Assembly (NCBI GenBank): GCA_019055375.1
Contig: JAHQIW010000773.1
Span: forward strand, 1 to 64,000
Direction of reading: 5' to 3'
DNA from: Parelaphostrongylus tenuis
Lineage: Eukaryota > Nematoda > Chromadorea > Rhabditida > Metastrongylidae
DNA: 64,000 bases
Shown piece by piece: positions 26,060-34,798 of this stretch (the stretch's first letter is position 1; each line of letters opens with the position of its first letter). Below the pieces are notes generated by a model. It was not told the origin of the DNA and did no database searches. It saw only the letters and a list, made by a program, of their open reading frames with translations. Made by a program: the position numbers and the translations under genes.

Positions 26060-26376
26060 TATGATTAGGATAAGGATAAAGGATGATGCTCTTGGCGTTG
26101 ATCAATTCCTGAGGTATACGCCATGTATTCGTCTTCAATTTTCAACTTCGTTTGAGATGGTAAAATGTATATCTGGCCCTTACCATGATTCGTCGTGACC
26201 TCGCACTGTATCAGGTTAGTGCTGCTTATACTCTCAAACAATTCTGAGATCTGTCTGGTACCAATTTACCGACCCCAGAGGGATGGATGGCTTAGTGAGC
26301 CATGAGCGCGAGATCGAGCCGTCAACCTTGTGTGCGACGCACAACAGCTCAAATCACTGCGCCAAATGCACTCTCA
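26060..26376 (-). repeat. SINE-A copy, full length but diverged
   Basis: In minus orientation the tRNA-like head with box A (TTGGCGCAGTG) and box B (GGCTCGATCTC) begins at the right end. The body follows, then the tail near 26060-26080 with TATCCTTATCC. It contains CATGAGCGCGAGATCGAGCC and GGTACCAATTTACCGACCCC on the plus strand, as in the 54.0 kb copy. The flanking duplication is not convincing. Confidence 0.85.
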
Positions 26377-27201
26377 TTGTGATCAAATGATGATTAAGTT
26401 ATGTAAATCTCAAAGACAACTTGTTTAGGACGATGCGAGGGTGATGATATCAGCGCTAGTGGGAGTGTTAAGCATCGATAAATAATTTATGTAAATCTCA
26501 AAGATTTACTTAGTAATAACAGTAGTTCGATGGCTGGTGTTTTGACAAGTTCTCTTTCTCCAGGGTATGGATGTATGTATGATAGACTACTCGTGATACG
26601 ACAAGGTAACTAAAAGTGATAAGTCTATAAAAGTCTCGAGTGTAGCTAAGGGGTAATCTTTCAAGTTTTGCCCATGAGAAATTGGCCGTGATGAGAGAAA
26701 ATGTTCAAATCTCAGAAAAAGTTTAGAATGACGCTGAGAATAAAACATATGAATGATATTATCTTCTTGAGCACTCGTAAATACACCATTCACCCTTATC
26801 GCGTGCCAGAGTTGTTAGGTTGGTTTTGCTTTCCTCGAATATACGAAGAGAGTCACACTTTTGCCACATAGGTCATTTCTATTGCGTACGGAAAAGATAG
26901 CTTCTAGCCACGCTCGTTAAATCTATAATGGCTAAGACTTACTCTTATCTGGACATCCAAGTTGAAATATCTAGACAGCGAAGTTGAGATTTTGGATATG
27001 GAATAGCGTTGTTCAAAGGAGGGATCGTCAGGTCTCTGTATGATTCGAAAGGAACCTGTAGCCATATGGAGCATGAAGCGGTAGGCTATTGAACACATTT
27101 TTTATTCTGTCAGTAAGGGAAGTAGAAGATTTTTTGCTATCCTTGTTTAAGTGGTGTAGAATGTAGTTGTAAAATCTTTTCTTCCATCTATTGCGCTGGT
27201 G
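26377..27201. other. No supportable gene
   Basis: A short direct repeat (TTATGTAAATCTCAAAGA) occurs at about 26400 and 26489. The 64-69 codon frames have no recognised features. The 12-bp left target-site copy of the SINE is at 27190-27201. Confidence 0.4.
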
Positions 27202-27506
27202 AGAGCGCATGTGGCGCAGTGGTTAGAGGTGCCCTGCGTCGCAAACGAGGTCAATGGTTCGATCTCGCGCTCATGGCTCACCAAGCCATCCATCCCTCCG
27301 GGGTCGGTAAATTGGTACCAGACAGGTCTCAAGCTTGTCTGGGAGGATAAGCAACACTGACTCGGTTCAGCGGGAGGCCACCGCGAGTCATTGTAAAGGC
27401 CAGATGTGCATTCAAACACCTCAAACGAAGTTAAAAATTGAAGTCGAATGCATGGCGCATCCCTCAGGGATTGATCAACGCCGAGAGCTTTATCCTTTAT
27501 CCTTTT
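27202..27506 (+). mobile_element. SINE-A reference copy, tRNA-derived, with 12-bp target-site duplication
   Basis: The head carries an RNA polymerase III box A (TGGCGCAGTGG, 27212-27222) and box B (GGTTCGATCTC, 27256-27266). GAGCGC at 27203-27208 pairs with GCGCTC at 27267-27272 as a 6-bp acceptor-like stem, so the first 70 nt are tRNA-like. A 220-bp unrelated body follows, ending in a short tail CTTTATCCTTTATCCTTTT. The element is flanked by perfect direct repeats ATTGCGCTGGTG at 27190-27201 and 27507-27518, the mark of LINE-mediated insertion. It carries no protein gene. Confidence 0.92.
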
Positions 27507-27819
27507 ATTGCGCTGGTGTAATCTACTCTGCTGCCTCAGCCACATGAATTCGTGACAAGAGTGAAAAAAGCTACTATAATGTTTTTAGGGTACGAGCATG
27601 TCACATCATTCTGATTCAAGAGCACTTCGGTAAAGTTGAGTTTCATCACTGAGAGATTTTCGGATCTGCGGACGAAGCGCATACATAATCAGTTAACTCC
27701 TAGGCTTTCAATGTTGATGTCTCAGCGACTTGCTGTTAATTTTTGGTAGGGATTTGATACTGATTCTTGACTTTGTGCGTACAGAACAGTGATCATAGGT
27801 GTTGTGTAACACATACTCA

Positions 27820-28040
27820 ATAAGTGGTTAGTTCGATCGCTCTTCTTGTTAATATTGGATGTTCTGATCCTCCGATCAGATATGTCGGTGAGGATAAATA
27901 CATTGACTCGACATATCGGTAGGCCACCACAAGTCATTGTTTAGGAAAGATATGCATTGAATCAATTCTGCAATATCTGACGAAGTTGAGTGCTTGGTAC
28001 ATCCATTAAGCAGTGATCAGGGCTACGAGCTCTAATCTCC
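27820..28040 (+). repeat. SINE-A fragment, old
   Basis: AAGTGGTTAGTTCGATCGC, ATATCGGTAGGCCACCACAA, GTCATTG and the later GAAGTTGAGTGCTTGGTACA are in SINE order, with the head truncated and the body diverged. Confidence 0.7.
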
Positions 28041-28590
28041 ACCATTGATCTTTTGAATTTGACTTTCTGCAGTAAATTCCTTCAGCCATACCGATCGTAC
28101 ATAGCTCAACGACTTTTCGCCGTTAGCAGTGATGTCGCTCTAGGCTAGGAACATGACCCCAAGTTATTAAAGCGACATGCAACAGGTCTACCTACGTCGT
28201 TGATTCAGACAGTTTGCATCTCCGTGTGGCCCACTTCGGTGTTTTTCTTGTCCACATATCCTCGTCGATATATCTTACGTGACCGGTTCCAAAATGCCTT
28301 TCTGTAGTTGTGGAGAAGCCATGCAGCGAAATAACGAGGTCAACTGAAAATCTATGCTCAGATGTTAAGCTCAACTTTGTCAAGGGCTATTATCTCAAAT
28401 GATCTATCGCTATGGTTGTAATCTTTAGTTGGTCCTCTTTTGAACGACAAGAGACCAGAGAAAGCATGGTGCTCTCAATCGCCTGCCGTTTTCGTCTTCA
28501 TCCCCTTGTGCAGCCTATCGGCGGTCTGCATGCAAAATAAATGGTCTCTCCAGTTGAGAAATCAACTCTCTTTCTCAGTTCTCCATTTAT
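28041..28590. other. No firm gene; one exon-like frame
   Basis: A 63-codon minus-strand frame at 28192-28383 includes YIDEDMWTRKTPKW and could be an exon or an old transposon piece. I could not tie it to a family. Confidence 0.3.
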
Positions 28591-28893
28591 CTATGGAAAA
28601 AGTGGTTCTCTTTCAGCGTCATCCTGCTTACTCCCTGACTTTTTGAATTTAATATGCCTCTGTTTTACACTTTCTCCCAAAAAGCATGATTTGTCATCGA
28701 CGAAAAACAAGAAACAACTACACTTTTTAGCCATCTTCAAGAGACTACAAGATGTATTATAGCTCGCAGGTTGATGATTCTTAAAGATTTCGTCAACCTT
28801 GGGATGGTTACGCACGTAAGCTATGTGTTCGTGTTTTTCATATGAAGTTAATGTAAATTTCGACCAATGAGTGCTGGTAGTATTCGTCGAAAC
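28591..28893 (-). CDS. Probable internal or terminal exon of an unidentified gene
   Basis: A strong minus-strand acceptor (TTTTTTTTAG at 28894 and upstream) precedes an open frame of 100 codons to a TAG at 28593-28591. The product has protein-like composition, for example THWSKFTLTSYEKHEHIAYV and NHPKVDEIFKNHQPASYNTS, followed by a cysteine-containing hydrophobic stretch (CSCFLFFVDDKSCFLG). A possible donor (GTAAAA) within the last third would shorten the exon. I do not recognise the family. The next frame upstream (28910-28990) contains VLFLGIVYEVFKK, which looks like part of a membrane segment, but I could not join the two with confidence. Confidence 0.4.
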   Translation of the reverse strand, partial: VSTNTTSTHWSKFTLTSYEKHEHIAYVRNHPKVDEIFKNHQPASYNTSCSLLKMAKKCSCFLFFVDDKSCFLGESVKQRHIKFKKSGSKQDDAEREPLFP

Positions 28894-29720
28894 CTAAAAA
28901 AAATCACAAATTAGAACCCTGATGCCTTCTTCTGTCACATGGCCAGGATGACCTTTTCTTGAAAACCTCATAGACTATACCCAAGAAGAGAACTGTAGTA
29001 TTGTACCAAAGGAAAAGACGTTTTTACCGTGGAATCCCTAATTTGCTTTTTCTTCACAACTTCGGGTTGTTTGGAGATTCGGGTAATAATTTAGCGACAA
29101 ACGACATTGTTTGTGTTCTGCCCTCCTGCCCTATAGCCACTTTATCCAGCCTTGTTGTTGAGTTAGTTCGTAGTCAGAGAAATGCCATCTTAGATTCTGT
29201 AGCAATATTTCAATGCGATAATGCCAAAATCTTAGTTTGGAACAATTTTCTTGTTACGTATTTCTGTTGTGATTGGAAAGTACTTTCAACTTACAATGCT
29301 AATAGATCATAATGTGAGAGTGGTATTCTTTATAGCCTGCATATCTTTGTTTCGGGAACGGTGACATTATACATTACAATGCGAACAGAAATAGAAAAGA
29401 AACTCGTTGTTCAAAATTGTTCGTAAATAACTCTGACCTTCAAGATGTCGCTTAGGTTGATAAATGATGGAGCAGTTTACTCAAAAAAACTGCTTGCCTC
29501 CTTATAACGATATCATCCTGATTTGCCTTCAAATTTGCTATGTTTGCTATGATTGTTTCCCCAGAGAAACTGACAACGACTTTGTGCCTATGTTCTATCT
29601 CTCTGTAAAATGAATGGGCTCGAATTTTCTGCGTTGTCGATAGGCAGCTCTTTTTTCTGTATCCGTTCCCTATGTGAGATGGTGGGGATCGAGTGTATCG
29701 TGTTGTTCGGCAATGCCGCT

Positions 29721-29993
29721 TCAACGGCATACTTGTCCTTGAGCTGTTGCACGTTTTTTCTTGGAAGATGGTGGTGCTGGTTGAGTCAAAGCGCAGCAAC
29801 CTGTTCCCTCTCTCATACTGGCGCCTCGAAATGCGATATGGCTTCGAGTGTCACCGTCGCTGCTGGATCTGCGGCGTTCCGAAGCAATCAACACAGCTGG
29901 ACGGCGATCCCATAACTTCAAATCCCATTTCGTACATCCTCCAACATTTACAATAGCGACAAATGTGAAAGTGAAGAACAGCACTTTAGACAT
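29721..29993 (-). CDS. Possible secreted-protein N-terminus, frame interrupted downstream
   Basis: An ATG at 29993-29991 opens a frame whose first 20 residues look like a signal peptide (MSKVLFFTFTFVAIVNVGGC), followed by KWDLKLWDRRPAVLIASER. After this the frame becomes Arg/Ser-rich and ends at 29721. The other frames then look more protein-like (NAADPAATVTLEAISHFEAP, VQQLKDKYAVEAALPNNT), as if one-base frameshifts separated one real protein into pieces. No family recognised. Confidence 0.35.
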   Translation of the reverse strand: MSKVLFFTFTFVAIVNVGGCTKWDLKLWDRRPAVLIASERRRSSSDGDTRSHIAFRGASMREGTGCCALTQPAPPSSKKKRATAQGQVCR

Positions 29994-31740
29994 CACGGCA
30001 TTCACCTACATACAGGATTTGAATGTTTTTGGGCACTCTGATACAATCATAGTTACAAACTTCATTTTGGGTCCTCATTTTGCTAGCAACTTTTACATGG
30101 AATAGAGCACGTAAGATTATATTGAATAGCATATATTTATTCGAGAGAGAATGTGAGATATCAGATTCGCATGAAAATTACCCACTAAACAAAACAATTC
30201 TGTAGTTTAGTAATTTATGAATTGACCAGTGTCTGTAGATCCTTTCGCAACATTTCATGGTAGCTTTTCATTAAAAAAATTATGAACCGTGGATTAAAAT
30301 ACAAGTTCAAAAATGTAGTACATAATCATAAAGACTGGAAAGAACTTATGAGTATGATAAACTTCGACGCCGACTGCAACAAAATTCTTCTTGAAGTTAG
30401 GCACTTCTAGCTAAAAATGCAGTATTCCTAGATGTCGAGCAGGACCATTTCCACATTGATATGAAATGTTAGCTAATTTGTGCTGGTACTAAGCTCAAGT
30501 GTAGTCTTTCACAGTCTTCCACAAAAGTTCCTCTATCTATCAAACAAAAAAAGCTATGCATTGAGATCTCTTCGATGTAACCGAGATGCTATAAAAAAAG
30601 ATAAAATTTATGGCTCTCAGCAGCTGGAAAAAATGACTGTTCATGCTTGGGACGAATTAAGACTCAAGAGTACTAAAAGTTCCGTACTTGCGATATCTAC
30701 AATCATTGATTTGTTGCCACATAGTTACAATCGCGGTGAGAATCACGAAAGATCCAGTCCAACTTTTAACGACATGTCTATGTAAAGTATGCCCGAAGAA
30801 GGTGGAGGACACTCTCGCCCTCTGGATATCTGGCTAGACTGCAAACTGTAACAGTCTGTGGCACTATATCATTCCAAGGAAGACAATATGTATCCGGACT
30901 CTCGATGATATTCCCACGATATCAAACTAAGAAATGTCTTTTGATTAGTAAGATATACACCTTATGTAGTGAATGTTATTGGCAGCAGAAAGGAAGCATG
31001 TTCCTCGTTTATATTGATATCTTATAGCCATGTAACAACTGCACTGGGATCCCTGTTCACTTTTCACAATGACGTGTGCAGTTTCTTACGTGTACGGACC
31101 ATTAAGATGACTTCTTAATATATTTGTTAAAGACTTCTTGAGCTACTTTTTTCCTTTCTTCCAGTTTGAGGGCCGCAGAGTGGAGCAGCGAGCTAAACAA
31201 ATAGGCTCTCCGTTTCAAGACTGACTGTTTATCACTATTTACTACAAAATGCTGATTTTAATGCCAGAAACAACCAAGCTGTGATTGATTCGTTGTTTGA
31301 AGGGGTAAAACATCAGCGTTCACGATCGTTGTTTCAGTTGCATTGTTGGTTTCTGGTCAGCAGTTCGTTACAACAAAACGATCATTCGAATACTTCGTCC
31401 ACTTGGCTCTTTTCTCTCTGCCAAGCAGTTTTTATCTCTTAGAAACTTTTTCCGTTTTATTCATTTCGTCTAGAATTTAGATTTCATTTCCAAAGCTACT
31501 GCGTTTTTCCTTCGATTTGGTTTTTCCACTACGCATTTTGATAAAGCGCTTGCAGGCAGAGTTTTTTTCACCTACGGTTGAAGACTTTTTGCAACGATAA
31601 CAACTTCTGCCTCGTTTCTTTTTCCCACAAGTTTTTTTGAGACTTTTCATTACAGTTGAAAGAAAGACTATAAAACAAAGAAACCGTCTCGGAATGCAAT
31701 AAGATGACGGTAGGGCGAATGACTAGTGAAACCAGAAGTT
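29994..31740. other. No firm gene
   Basis: A 101-codon plus-strand frame at 30480-30785 (QQLEKMTVHAWDELRLKSTK) has reasonable composition but no clear splice sites or family. The rest is AT-rich, with T-rich tracts at 31430-31650. Confidence 0.35.
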
Positions 31741-31908
31741 ATGAGAAAATTACAGAAATACCTGCGTTATGAGGCTCACCTCAGCCCTGAAAGCACCAAG
31801 ATAGCAAAAGATGACTTAGTTGTTTTAATCGAAAGCGAAGGGCAACTTGAAAAAGCGAACATAATTGCTCTGGCAAACAGTATTCAGACAGAACATGATA
31901 CAAAATAA
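31741..31908 (+). CDS. Small unidentified open frame (55 codons)
   Basis: From ATG 31741 to TAA 31906-31908 the frame reads like a soluble, charged helical protein (LQKYLRYEAHLSPESTKIAK, then LVVLIESEGQLEKANI). The frame is closed by a stop shortly upstream, so it is either a small gene or a terminal exon entered at an AG near 31724. I do not recognise it. It points toward the minus-strand gene ending at 32029. Confidence 0.3.
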   Translation: MRKLQKYLRYEAHLSPESTKIAKDDLVVLIESEGQLEKANIIALANSIQTEHDTK

Positions 31909-32028
31909 CAAACTGCGTCTCAAGTTCTGATAACTACTTTTCTTCAACAGTTCTTAACATTTACGTCAAATCCAAAGCATAGCATGTTTCCTACCTTTTG
32001 TTCCTTTAACAAAAAGCCTCTTGCTTTT

Positions 32029-34798
32029 CTACAGATGAGAAATAAAGAAAACTTCTAGCGGGCCATCAACCAGTGTTCTAGGGAATCCATACTTGTGCAA
32101 AGCTGCATATAATTTCGACACCTGCTGCTCCAATTTCTGCAATAGCTCTTTAATTTCCAAAACATTTCTACTGCAGTCCAGATGTAACATAGCTGACAGT
32201 TCTGAAAAAGATAAATTATCATTTTTAGTTGTGGGCAAAATTTTGTTATATACCTAATAATGTAGTGTGCTGTGCAAAAGCATTTGCGTCAGCCGTGATT
32301 CGAACCCAGATCTAACTCTTTCCGGGAGCTCGTGCTGAACCGTTGCACTACCGACGCTGTTCTGATTTTGAAATTTCTGATAACATCTTCTTGCACTTTT
32401 ATAACAAGCACAAAAGCATAATGATGATGCTTAGTGAATTCGAGACTCGGCTCTCAGAATCATATAGAGGATTCGCATCTCTTGGAAGTCGTTGTGTTTT
32501 CGACGAAATCGAATACAATTATCGTCATTGGTTTCGACGTCGTAGCTATTCTGAATGTCAATCTCTGTTGTAATTCGTCGGCAATGGTAGTGGAGCAGGT
32601 CCTGGGCGGGCATCCGCTGCCCTATAAAAGTCCCAGGACCTCCCCAAACCGATGCTGGCACACTCATGGACCTCGAGACGAGGGTTAAAGCCTACCGCTT
32701 CGTGGCCTACTCTGCTGTTACTTTCTCAGTCGTTGCCGTACTCTCAGTTTGCGTTACTTTACCAATGGTCTACAACTACGTTCATCATGTGAAGAGAAAT
32801 ATGCACAAAGAAATCAATTTTGTAAGGTTGAGCGTTACAAAATGATTCAAATATCACATTTTCACACTAATCAAACTTTCAAGTGTTTTTCATTTCGGAT
32901 ATCAATAGGAGAAGAGCAAAATACAGCTTAATTCGTACATTTGGAAGTACATTACGAGATTCATCGAAAGCACTTTTGCTATCACAGTTAGTTGGATAAA
33001 ATTGTGATTTGTTTGAGTAGGGTATTCAAGTCAAAAACGCGAACTGCATTATAGTCAATGTGAAAACTTTCACCTGTCTGATATTTTAATTTTTTGATAA
33101 ACACTGATGTAACTGTTTATTTAGGGTTCTGCCAAAGATATCTGGACGGAGGTAAACAAACTGAAGAGCATTCCGGCGGCTTCCAATCGTACTGCGCGTC
33201 AAGCTGGATATGGAGACGCTGCCGTCACTGGTGGAGCTCAAGTTGGACCTGGAGCATGTGATGCTTGTTGCCTTCCAGGCCCTCCAGGCCCTGCAGGTGC
33301 TCCTGGGAAACCTGGACGACCCGGAAAACCCGGTGCCCCAGGCCTTCCTGGTGCACCGGGTCGTCCACCACAACAGCCATGTGAACCGATTACGCCTCCT
33401 CCTTGCAAGCCATGTCCTCAAGGACCACCTGGACCTCCAGGCCTCCCAGGACTTCCCGGAGATCCAGGAGCTCCAGGAAAACCTGGACTGCCTGGTCAAG
33501 ATGGCCCACCAGGAGAACCTGGACCTAAAGGGCCACCAGGTCCCAACGGTAATCCTGGAGCTCCGGGTGCACCGGGAGAACCAGGAATTCCAGCGCAGTC
33601 AGAGCCGCTTATTCCCGGGGAGCCTGGACCTCCTGGAGAACCGGGGCCACAAGGACCACCTGGACCACCAGGCCAACCCGGAATTGATGGCGCACCCGGA
33701 CAACCGGGACCGAAAGGTCCCACTGGTCCCGATGGACAGCCAGGAGCCGATGGAAATCCTGGAGCACCTGGACCTGCTGGACCGCCAGGGCAACCAGGAG
33801 AGCGTGGTATTTGCCCGAAATATTGTGCTATTGACGGTGGAGTTTTCTTCGAAGATGGAACTCGTCGCTGAAGCTAATAGGCATGCGGAAACTAGTACGT
33901 TGGCTCACTTCACTCATTTTGATAAAGAAAGACATTCTTATTCATTATTGCTGTTGTTTGTTTGTTGACAAATCTGTGGTTGTGGTCTTGAAATGTTGCA
34001 CAGCATGGGAGTTCTTTGCGGGAACTTTTCAGAAACGAACAGTCAAATCGTCTTCTGGTATCATGAAATTGTAATAGTAAATAAAAGTATGAAAATGGTC
34101 AGCGTGTTGAGACCTTGAAAATTCTCTAAAGCGTCAAAAACAAGTTTTTGCATACTTAGTATATGTGAGTGTTCTTAGCTACACCGGTTTATCGGTTTAT
34201 GAAGGATGGAACTGGGATTGAAGAGTGAACAATGTACCGTCATCTTTCTGAACAGACGACTGCAAAAGGAGAAAACTGGCAATTGAAGAATTTGTGTGGT
34301 CGTGATTTGAAAACGCTAAGATCTTATTATTAGGATTCTGGGTAGTAGCTTATTTTACTTGAATTTTTTTTTCAGTAGAAAAAACTCGTAGGTTCTGTGT
34401 TCTAGTAGTGCCTTAATATAAGATGGCGATTATTGAAATTTCAATTGGATGTGAACAGTGTGAGACTTTCGCGTGTAAATGTATAGTAAATGGAGTGTCT
34501 ACATCAAATCTAGTTGTAGCATAAGTGACAATTCAACAAGTCCTAAATAACTCTCACCTTTGTTCATCCATTCCCAATGCTTACTGTGTATTGTGGAGCA
34601 ACTATTCCCCATAGCATTTAATTCAATTGCTAACTGTGCTATGAAGCCCGCAAGTTTTTTTGCTCTCGTCACCACCTTATCCACTAGAGTGGATCCCGTG
34701 GCGTGTGATAGTGCATTCCCAGTGTTTCTTCGTTCCTTTCGTGTCCGTCTAGTTTCCAAATTGCGCCGTCGCTCATTTGAAATTGACGGCACACTCAT
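32029..34798 (-). CDS. Unidentified 137-residue coiled-coil-like protein, two exons, hosting collagen gene 1 in its intron
   Basis: Exon 1 is 34798-34558 and exon 2 is 32201-32029, both minus strand. Exon 1 ends AACAAAG before GTGAGAG (phase 1); exon 2 follows TCTTTTTCAG and continues in phase 1. A TGA lies directly before the ATG in frame, supporting this start. The N-terminus is Arg-rich ([18 protein letters not shown]). The middle is [20 protein letters not shown]. Exon 2 has a heptad-like stretch ([19 protein letters not shown]) typical of a coiled coil. Neither signal peptide nor membrane segment is seen. Small coiled-coil subunits of multiprotein complexes look like this, but I cannot name the family. 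The 2356-bp intron contains the whole of collagen gene 1 on the opposite strand. Confidence 0.55.
32266..32357 (-). repeat. tRNA-like short element (family T), copy 1
   Basis: The tRNA-like part is 32357-32286: acceptor halves GCGTCGG and CTGACGC, a D-arm-like GTGCAACGGTTCAGCAC, and the T-arm core GGGTTCGAATCAC. The conserved downstream tail is TTTGCACAGCAC. Sister copies are at 47.7 and 60.1-60.4 kb. The anticodon loop lacks the usual T33, so this is a repeat rather than a working tRNA gene. Confidence 0.75.
32597..32641 (+). promoter_or_regulatory. Collagen 1 core promoter with TATA box inside a 10-bp inverted repeat
   Basis: TATAAAA at 32623-32629 is 43 bp before the ATG. It is bracketed by AGGTCCTGGG (32597-32606) and its exact reverse complement CCCAGGACCT (32632-32641). 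The other two collagen promoters do not have this repeat. Confidence 0.7.
32666..33871 (+). CDS. Cuticle collagen, gene 1
   Basis: Exon 1 is 32666-32821 and exon 2 is 33125-33871. The product would be secreted, trimerise and be cross-linked in the cuticle. The N-terminal nematode cuticle collagen domain ([20 protein letters not shown]) is a signal-anchor-like segment. Exon 2 begins [10 protein letters not shown] and has the NRTARQAGY site, an R-x-x-R sequence cut by BLI-4-type proteases in the family. Gly-X-Y runs are split by Cys clusters: [18 protein letters not shown] and the ending [12 protein letters not shown] then VFFEDGTRR. In the paralogues exon 1 ends F-C-K/R; here one T is missing near 32818-32821, so the frame reads INF followed by GTAAGG, and Cys-Lys is lost if that GT is used. 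The expected donor would be AAG before GTTGAG. Exon 2 is 747 bp, the same as in gene 3. About 300-302 residues. Confidence 0.93.
34080..34085 (+). terminator. Poly(A) signal AATAAA, collagen gene 1
   Basis: First AATAAA after the collagen 1 stop codon, about 210 bp downstream. Confidence 0.5.

Noticed and set aside
27147..27547. 132-codon minus-strand frame
   Set aside because: Same reason: it is the complement of the SINE at 27202-27506.
33210..33968. 252-codon plus-strand frame across collagen 1
   Set aside because: It is the wrong frame of the Gly-X-Y exon. The repeated LxxHxxLxx pattern is the shifted collagen code, and the true frame runs 33125-33871.
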